Source: Candidatus Caccocola faecipullorum
Lineage (GTDB): Bacteria > Synergistota > Synergistia > Synergistales > Synergistaceae
Assembly (NCBI GenBank): GCA_018716365.1
Contig: DVKA01000263.1
Location: 1 to 11,062, forward strand
Direction: 5' to 3'
DNA: 11,062 nucleotides
The notes under the pieces were generated by a model, which had not been told where the DNA came from, searched no databases, and was given only the letters and a program-made list of their open reading frames with translations. Position numbers and translations under genes: made by a program. Below, piece after piece: positions 6,247 through 11,062 of the stretch (the first letter of the stretch is position 1; each line of letters opens with the position of its first letter).

Positions 6247-6272
6247 CTATCTTATATTTTTATAGTTGACGT
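6240..6272. promoter_or_regulatory. BirA-like biotin operator (inverted repeat)
   Basis: A perfect 9-bp inverted repeat, GTCAACTAT (6242-6250) and ATAGTTGAC (6262-6270), with an 11-base A+T-rich centre. In BirA terms it reads GTGTCAACT, 15 bases, AGTTGACGT. That spacing and the TGTNAAC/GTTNAC cores fit the known TTGTMAACC-N14/15-GGTTKACAA pattern bound by the biotin repressor BirA with biotinyl-AMP. It sits directly upstream of a biotin operon and covers its -35. The birA gene is not in the window, so the regulator is inferred. Confidence 0.7.
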
Positions 6273-6297
6273 TAGAAAAATTCCGATGATGTATAAT
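6266..6297 (+). promoter_or_regulatory. Probable promoter of the NFACT gene
   Basis: A perfect TATAAT (6292-6297) lies 32 bases before the chosen TTG start. The best -35-like hexamer is TTGACG (6266-6271) in the right arm of the palindrome, but the 20-base spacer is longer than optimal. A different -35 or strong reliance on the -10 is possible. Initiation near 6304 leaves a leader of about 26 bases containing GGAGGT. Confidence 0.5.
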
Positions 6298-6317
6298 TTC
6301 GTCGAAAGATTATGTTT

Positions 6318-6323
6318 GGAGGT
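6318..6323 (+). promoter_or_regulatory. Ribosome-binding site fixing a TTG start
   Basis: GGAGGT lies 6 bases before the TTG at 6330 and downstream of the in-frame ATG at 6312. That ATG has no ribosome site and would lie only about 8 bases from the predicted transcript start. The placement favours TTG as the real start of the NFACT gene. Confidence 0.8.
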
Positions 6324-6329
6324 ATCGTT

Positions 6330-7961
6330 TTGTCCTTCGGTCCAGAACTTATATGGAGTTGGAGCCGCGAGCTGTCGGCGCTTGCGGGCCGCCGCGTCCA
6401 GCGCGTCGAGGGCGGCGGAAGCGCAGTGATAATCTCTCTCGCTGGCGGCGCGGAGCTGCTGCTTTCGTGGGGCGCGCAGAACTGCGGCGCGGCCGCGATA
6501 GGCGCGCGCGACAAAAAATCGCTGCTCGCCGCCTCGCGCCAGACGCCGCCGATAACTAACGCAGTCAAGAGCCACCTGACCGGCGCGCAGCTCGTCTCAG
6601 TCGCGCAGCTCCACCGCGACAGAATTCTCGAATTCACCTTCAGAAAGACGATAGGCGCGGGCTTCTCGACTGAGCGGCGGATCGTGCTCGAAATAATGGA
6701 GCGATTCAGCAACCTCGTCATGACGGACGAGAACGGCCTGATAATAGAGACGGCGAAGCACATCCACCCCGCAGACAACAGCTTCCGCACCGTGCTGCCC
6801 GGCGTGCCGTACCATATGCCGCCGCTCTTCGGAGGCACGGCGCTCGAAGAATGGCTCGCCGCGCCGCGCGAGGACACGCTGACGAAGGTCGCGGGCGTCG
6901 GCAGGCCGCTGCTGAAAATCCTCGCCGCCTACCCCGCAGGGCTCGCCGCGGAATATCTTCGCGGGCTTTACGACGATTCGAGCGCGCCGATGACGGCGCA
7001 GAAGATTGGCAAATACGTTACGGCGCTGCCGGAGCTTCTGCCGGAGGCCGAAAAACTGCCCGATAGCTCGACGGGCGCGCTCATCGCGCTCGCGCCGATG
7101 AAGGACGGCACAATCGAAAACCGCCGCAAAAATATAGTCAAGCACATAGAAAAAGAGATAACGCGCCGCGAGCGCCAGCTCGGCGACATCAACAGCCTGC
7201 TCGCCGACGAAAGCCCCGCGCGCTTTAAGCTGTGGGGCGAGCTCATCGTCGCCAATATGTGGAATATCAGACACGGCGTTTCTGAAGCGGAGCTGACCGG
7301 CTACGACGCGGAGGGGAATGAAATTTCTCATAGAGTTCCGCTCGATCCGCGCATATCGCCGTCGCAGAACTCGGCCGCGTATTTCGCTAAATACAAAAAA
7401 ATCGTCTCGGCGCAGGAGCGCGCCGCGTCGCTCGTACAGAAGGTCGAGGAGGAGCTCGACGACCTGCGCGAAGAGCTGGCTCTCGCATCGTCGGTAGACG
7501 ACGCGCAGGCGCTCGTGATGCTCGAAGAGGAGCTAGGCATGGCGAAGCCACAGCAGAAACGCGGAGGCAAAAAAGAGCCGCAGCTTCCGCCGCACGTCCG
7601 TTTTGAATTTGAAAAGGCCATCGTATGCGCGGGGCTTTCCGCAAAGGGCAACCGCTGGCTGACATTCCGCTTCGCCTCGCCCGAGGATTGGTGGTTTCAC
7701 GCGCAAGGCATCCCCGGCGCGCACGTCATAATGCGCGCAAACGCCGCGCTGACGGACGGAGAATTTGAAGAGCTCGCGGCCTTCTGCGCCTCGCTAGCAG
7801 TTTTTTACAGCAAGGCGAAAAACGAGCCTCGCCACCGCGTAGACTACACGCGACGCAAATATGTCAGCCCGATACGCGGCGGCGAAGCGAACGTAACCTA
7901 TAAGGAATTTTCAACGATTACCGGAGAACCGGCGCTGTGGAGCGAAAAAGCGCCTAAATAG
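6330..7961 (+). CDS. rqcH: NFACT family ribosome quality-control protein (RqcH/Rqc2-like)
   Basis: A 543-residue NFACT protein, close to the roughly 570 residues of B. subtilis RqcH. RqcH binds 50S subunits holding peptidyl-tRNA after ribosome splitting and directs C-terminal alanine tailing, which marks the stalled chain for degradation. Layout: NFACT-N (about 1-175), with Asp97-Arg98 in QLHRDRILEF matching the DR motif needed for tailing and EIMERFSNLV (121-130); a helix-hairpin-helix segment (about 183-200, AGVGRPLL); a charged coiled-coil middle region with NFACT-C (about 260-405); a basic linker (405-417); and NFACT-R (about 420-535) with WWFHAQGIPGAHV (454-466), VFYSKAKN (491-498) and VDYTRRKYV (504-512). 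Most domains and the DR pair are intact, so it is probably active. Older annotations call such proteins fibronectin-binding. Start: TTG chosen from the ribosome site. Divergent from bioY; its 3' end overlaps rluD by 8 bases. Confidence 0.92.
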   Translation: MSFGPELIWSWSRELSALAGRRVQRVEGGGSAVIISLAGGAELLLSWGAQNCGAAAIGARDKKSLLAASRQTPPITNAVKSHLTGAQLVSVAQLHRDRILEFTFRKTIGAGFSTERRIVLEIMERFSNLVMTDENGLIIETAKHIHPADNSFRTVLPGVPYHMPPLFGGTALEEWLAAPREDTLTKVAGVGRPLLKILAAYPAGLAAEYLRGLYDDSSAPMTAQKIGKYVTALPELLPEAEKLPDSSTGALIALAPMKDGTIENRRKNIVKHIEKEITRRERQLGDINSLLADESPARFKLWGELIVANMWNIRHGVSEAELTGYDAEGNEISHRVPLDPRISPSQNSAAYFAKYKKIVSAQERAASLVQKVEEELDDLREELALASSVDDAQALVMLEEELGMAKPQQKRGGKKEPQLPPHVRFEFEKAIVCAGLSAKGNRWLTFRFASPEDWWFHAQGIPGAHVIMRANAALTDGEFEELAAFCASLAVFYSKAKNEPRHRVDYTRRKYVSPIRGGEANVTYKEFSTITGEPALWSEKAPK

Positions 7962-8955
7962 AGGGCGTCCCCGCGCGCAGCTCTTTGAGATAATTTATAA
8001 GCTCCGGCGGCAGCGGCTGGACGAAGTTCATCTCCTTGCGAGTGCGCGGATGTGTGAAGCCGAGCCTCCACGAATGCAGGAATACGCGCTCAGTGCCGAA
8101 GGGCGAAGGGCGCGACGGCGCGTAGAGCCTGTCTCCGACGAGCGGACAGCGAAGCGCCTGCATATGCACCCTTATCTGGTGAGTCCGTCCACTGTGAAGG
8201 CGGCATACTACGAACGATTTCCCGCCGAAGCTCCAGAGCTTTTTATAATCAGTCCAGGCCTCGCGTCCGTCCTCGACGCAGGCCATTTTCAGGCGGCTGT
8301 ACGGGTCGCGCCCTATCGGATATTTTACGGAGCCTTCCGCGCGAGGCGGCTGGCCCCAGCAGAGCGCGAGGTATTCCTTATGCACGCGCCTTTCCTTGAA
8401 ATCCTTGAAAAGCCCTTCCTGCGCCAGGCCGTTGCGCGCGACGACCATCAGCCCCGAGGTCGTCGCGTCGAGCCTGTGTACTATGCCGGGGCGCTGAACG
8501 CCGTTGAGCGCGCCCAAGTCGGGATAGCGGAACAAAAGCCCGTGGACGAGCGTACCGCTCCAATGGCCCGGCGCGGGGTGGACGACGAGTCCCGCGGGCT
8601 TGTTGACGACGATTATATCCTCGTCGTCGTAGACCACATCGAAGGGCACATCCTGCGGCTCAAGGTCGAGAGTTTCCGCTGGGGGCACGACGACGCCGAG
8701 TGCGTCGCCTTCTGCGACTTTGACGGAGGGCTTTATGCGCCGCTCTGGCGTCAGCTTCGCGTTCCCCTCCTTGATAAGCTTCTGCGCGTATCCGCGGCTT
8801 ACGCCCATTAGGCGCGAGAGCGCGAAATCCAGCCTGTGGCCGTCAAGCTCCGCCTCTATCGCAAATTCCTGAAAAGAAGAGGGAGCGGACGACGCGCCCT
8901 CCCCCTCTTCTTCTAGTCCGTTATTTAACAGCTCTTCGTTATTTTCCGACGACAT
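7954..8955 (-). CDS. rluD: RluA/RluD-family 23S rRNA pseudouridine synthase
   Basis: A 333-residue RluA-family pseudouridine synthase. An S4 RNA-binding domain (about 32-90, LDGHRLDFALSRLMGVSR) precedes the catalytic domain (about 105-325). Visible: VVNKPAGLVVHPAPGH (116-131), the motif II sequence HRLDATTSGL (160-169) with Asp163 as the catalytic residue, and SGRTHQIRVHM (255-265). The second residue after the Asp is Thr where many relatives have Asp, a tolerated difference in this family. The domain order and length suit RluD, which modifies helix 69 of 23S rRNA, but RluC-like or other specificities cannot be excluded. The first 28 or so residues are acidic and low-complexity. Start: ATG at 8955, overlapping the ileS stop by 17 bases and lacking a clear ribosome site, so translation probably depends on coupling to ileS; a downstream start is possible. 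An upstream extension of the frame to 9102 is a shadow of ileS. Confidence 0.9.
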   Translation of the reverse strand: MSSENNEELLNNGLEEEGEGASSAPSSFQEFAIEAELDGHRLDFALSRLMGVSRGYAQKLIKEGNAKLTPERRIKPSVKVAEGDALGVVVPPAETLDLEPQDVPFDVVYDDEDIIVVNKPAGLVVHPAPGHWSGTLVHGLLFRYPDLGALNGVQRPGIVHRLDATTSGLMVVARNGLAQEGLFKDFKERRVHKEYLALCWGQPPRAEGSVKYPIGRDPYSRLKMACVEDGREAWTDYKKLWSFGGKSFVVCRLHSGRTHQIRVHMQALRCPLVGDRLYAPSRPSPFGTERVFLHSWRLGFTHPRTRKEMNFVQPLPPELINYLKELRAGTPSI

Positions 8956-11062
8956 CGGCGCAGCGGTCGCAGATGCCCTTTTCCGCGACTTCGTGACGGT
9001 GCTTCCAGCAGCGCGGACATTTCTCGTCCTTCGATTTGCTGACGCCGACGGTGAGGCCCGTCGTCTCGTCTTCGTAGACGTTCTCCGCGCCGGAGACTTC
9101 ATCGACGACGCGGCAGCCGGAGACGATTAGGATGTTCTCCCAAGTCTCGTCGCTTATCTTGCCCGCGAGCGGCTTATAGTAGTCGCTGAGCTTCACCTGA
9201 ACGTCGGCGTCGAGCGGATGGCCGATGATGCCCTTGCCGCGCGCCGCCTCAAGGCCGCGCAGAACGCCCTGGCGCGCCATAAGCAGAAGGTCCCACTCCT
9301 CCTCGACGGCGGGGTCGATGCCCTCCGCGAGCGGCTCGGGCCAGTCGGCGAGCAGGACACTCTTCGGCAGCGTCGGATCCATCTCGCGCATCTTCTGCCA
9401 AATCTCTTCCGCAGTGAACGAAAGGACCGGCGACATCATCTGCGTGATGGTCTCCAGCACCTGCCACATAACGGTGCGTATCGAGCAGCGGCTCTTCGCG
9501 TGCTCCGCGTCTGCGTAGAGCTTGTCCTTGCTCACGTCGATGTAGAACGACGAGAGCTCGTTGTCGCAGAACTGGTGGATCAGCGTCATCGGCTGATGGA
9601 ATTCGTAATCGTCGAAGCCAGCCGTCACGCGCGAACGCAGGCGCTCAAGCTTGAGCAGTATGTACTGGTCGACCGGCGCGAGCTCGTCGTGCGGCAGCAT
9701 ATCCTCGGCCGGGTTGAAGCCGGCGAGGTTCGCCAGCAGGAAGCGCGCGGTGTTGCGGATTCTGCGGTAGGATTCAATGAGGTTGCGGAATATCTCTTCG
9801 GAGATGCGCACGTCGCCGCGGTAGTCGGACGAGGCGACCCACAGGCGAAGTATGTCCGCGCCGTTCTTTTCGATTATTTTCTCCGGCTTCATGACGTTGC
9901 CGAGAGATTTCGACATTTTCTGTCCGTCTGGGCCCATTATGAAGCCGTGCGTCAGGACCATCCTGTAAGGGGCCGTGCCGCGCGTGGCGACGCTGTTCAG
10001 CAGCGAGGTCTGGAACCAGCCGCGGTGCTGGTCGCTGCCCTCAAGATAGAGGTCGGCGGGCCAGCTGAGGTCCTCCCAGTTGTCGAGGACGGCGGAGTGG
10101 CTCGTGCCGGAATCGAACCATACGTCCATGATGTCGGAGTCTTTGCGCAGATGTTTGCTCCCGCACTTCGGACATACAGCGAGGTCGCCGACGAGCTCTT
10201 CCGGCGTCATTGTCCACCAGCAGTCGCTGCCGTGCTCGCGCACCTTCTCCGCGACGCGGCGCACGCGGTCGCCCGTGAGGATGACCTCGCCGCAGTCTTC
10301 GCAGTAGAAGGCCGGTATCGGAACGCCCCACGTACGCTGGCGGCTGATGCACCAGTCTGAGCGGTCGCGCACCATGTTCGTGATGCGGTCCTTGCCCCAG
10401 TCGGGAATCCATTTTACTTCGTCGATGCACTTGAGCGCCTGATCGCGGAATTCCGAGACGGCTACGAACCACTGATCCGTCGCGCGGAAAATGACCGGCT
10501 TCTTGCAGCGCCAGCAGTGCGGGTAAGAGTGCGTGATTTTCAGTTTTCCGAGCAGGCGGCGCGATTCTTCGAGAAGCTCGAAGACCTTCTTCTCGCCCTC
10601 GGCGAGCGACATGCCGCCGAAAATCGGAGTATCGGCGTAATAATGTCCCGTCGGGTCTACGGGGTTGTAAACCTCTATGCCGTAGCGGACGCCCGTCTCA
10701 TAGTCGTCGCTTCCGTGGCCGGGGGCGGTGTGGACGCATCCGGTACCGGAGTCGAGCGTGACATAGTCGGCGAGTACGAAAGGAACAGCTCTGTCGTAGA
10801 ACGGGTGTTTTGCAAGCGAAAGCTCAAGCTGCTGTCCCTTGCAGACCAGGACAGGCTCGCCGAGCTCAAGCCCCGTCGCCTTCTCGACCTCGGCCTTGAG
10901 TCCGACGGCGATGAGGTAGACCTTGCCGCCGCACTCGTAGAAGCCGTAGTCGTAGCGAGGATGAACGGCGACCGCCATCGAGGCGGGAAGCGTCCACGGC
11001 GTCGTCGTCCAGATTATGACGTTGACGTCCTTTCCGGCAAGTTCAGGGAAGACCTTCGCGGC
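8939..11062 (-). CDS. ileS: Isoleucyl-tRNA synthetase, C-terminal 707 residues (5' end outside window)
   Basis: The frame is open to the right edge, so the gene begins beyond it; roughly 220 N-terminal residues including the HIGH motif are missing. IleRS (class I) joins isoleucine to tRNA-Ile and hydrolyses mischarged valine. Numbering from the edge: IWTTTPWTLP (17-26), the threonine-rich strand of the CP1 editing pocket; GTGCVHTAPGHGSDDYETG (106-124) with the editing-site aspartates; DWCISRQRTWGVPIPA (236-251); the SDQHRGWF segment (343-350); and GQKMSKSLGN (380-389), the KMSKS loop. A helical anticodon-binding domain follows. The C-terminal zinc finger has Cys 682, 685, 698 and 701. Further CxxC pairs at 183/186, 254/257 and 297/300 suggest additional zinc sites in the catalytic/CP region, as in thermophile IleRS. 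The ATG at 10978 is internal: homology continues upstream of it. The stop codon lies inside the start of rluD. Confidence 0.97.
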   Translation of the reverse strand, partial: AAKVFPELAGKDVNVIIWTTTPWTLPASMAVAVHPRYDYGFYECGGKVYLIAVGLKAEVEKATGLELGEPVLVCKGQQLELSLAKHPFYDRAVPFVLADYVTLDSGTGCVHTAPGHGSDDYETGVRYGIEVYNPVDPTGHYYADTPIFGGMSLAEGEKKVFELLEESRRLLGKLKITHSYPHCWRCKKPVIFRATDQWFVAVSEFRDQALKCIDEVKWIPDWGKDRITNMVRDRSDWCISRQRTWGVPIPAFYCEDCGEVILTGDRVRRVAEKVREHGSDCWWTMTPEELVGDLAVCPKCGSKHLRKDSDIMDVWFDSGTSHSAVLDNWEDLSWPADLYLEGSDQHRGWFQTSLLNSVATRGTAPYRMVLTHGFIMGPDGQKMSKSLGNVMKPEKIIEKNGADILRLWVASSDYRGDVRISEEIFRNLIESYRRIRNTARFLLANLAGFNPAEDMLPHDELAPVDQYILLKLERLRSRVTAGFDDYEFHQPMTLIHQFCDNELSSFYIDVSKDKLYADAEHAKSRCSIRTVMWQVLETITQMMSPVLSFTAEEIWQKMREMDPTLPKSVLLADWPEPLAEGIDPAVEEEWDLLLMARQGVLRGLEAARGKGIIGHPLDADVQVKLSDYYKPLAGKISDETWENILIVSGCRVVDEVSGAENVYEDETTGLTVGVSKSKDEKCPRCWKHRHEVAEKGICDRCADVVGK

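Noticed and set aside
6312..6329. ATG start for the NFACT gene
   Set aside because: No ribosome site, almost no leader after the predicted transcript start, and GGAGGT lies downstream of it and points to the TTG at 6330.
6597..7331. Minus-strand open frame of about 240 codons
   Set aside because: Antisense shadow of the NFACT gene, Arg/Ala-rich without motifs.
8050..8811. Plus-strand open frame of about 250 codons
   Set aside because: Antisense shadow of rluD; no domain seen, and the opposite strand carries clear catalytic motifs.
8956..9102. N-terminal extension of the rluD frame
   Set aside because: It is an alternative frame over the ileS zinc-finger region, basic and low-complexity; the S4 domain follows the ATG at 8955 closely enough.
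9218..10360. Long open frame (about 380 codons) on the plus strand
   Set aside because: It lies wholly antisense to ileS, is rich in Arg, Ala and Val as expected of a mirror frame in G+C-rich DNA, and has no recognisable motif.
1..11062. Mobile element, CRISPR array or defence system
   Set aside because: I saw no transposase or integrase motifs, no spaced direct repeats and no target-site duplications. Although tRNA genes can be integration sites, none of the surrounding genes looks acquired.

Overview
This window is an ordinary-looking, G+C-rich bacterial chromosome segment with tightly packed genes and strong Shine-Dalgarno sites. Protein flavour (anaerobe-type BioB, NFACT/RqcH, class I/II aminotransferase) and the mix of Gram-positive-like sequences in a G+C-rich genome would fit Synergistota (Cloacibacillus/Synergistes-like). 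That placement is an impression, not something the window proves. I see no insertion sequence, prophage, CRISPR array or defence island.

Layout. Positions 1-853 (minus): a terminator at the window edge, a MNT-type nucleotidyltransferase, and the terminator of the next gene upstream. Positions 879-2051 (minus): a PLP aminotransferase of the aspartate aminotransferase fold. Positions 2284-2541 (plus): a tRNA transcription unit with a sigma-70 promoter, tRNA-Lys(TTT), tRNA-Glu(TTC) and a strong terminator. Positions 2634-6182 (minus): a four-gene biotin operon, read bioY-bioB-bioD-bioA, in which every junction overlaps by 1-4 bases. Positions 6183-6329: a divergent control region with a palindrome resembling a BirA operator, whose two arms coincide with -35-like hexamers of the bioY promoter and of the opposing gene. 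Positions 6330-7961 (plus): an NFACT/RqcH-type ribosome quality-control factor. Positions 7954-11062 (minus): rluD (23S rRNA pseudouridine synthase) overlapping the 3' end of ileS, which runs off the right edge without its N-terminal catalytic part.

How the parts fit. BioY imports biotin. BioA, BioD and BioB carry out the last three biotin steps (KAPA to DAPA to dethiobiotin to biotin). No gene for making pimeloyl-ACP or KAPA (bioC, bioH, bioW, bioF) is in the window, so the operon as seen pairs uptake with late synthesis. The rest is translation machinery: IleRS charges tRNA, RluD modifies 23S rRNA, the NFACT protein rescues stalled large subunits, plus two tRNAs.

Most worth a second look: the BirA-like divergent operator, a BioB lacking one of the three cysteines that hold the [2Fe-2S] cluster in E. 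coli, a BioY lacking the lysine expected after its PGD motif, and direct ileS-rluD overlap without lspA. I found no clear candidate for a wholly new multi-gene system.
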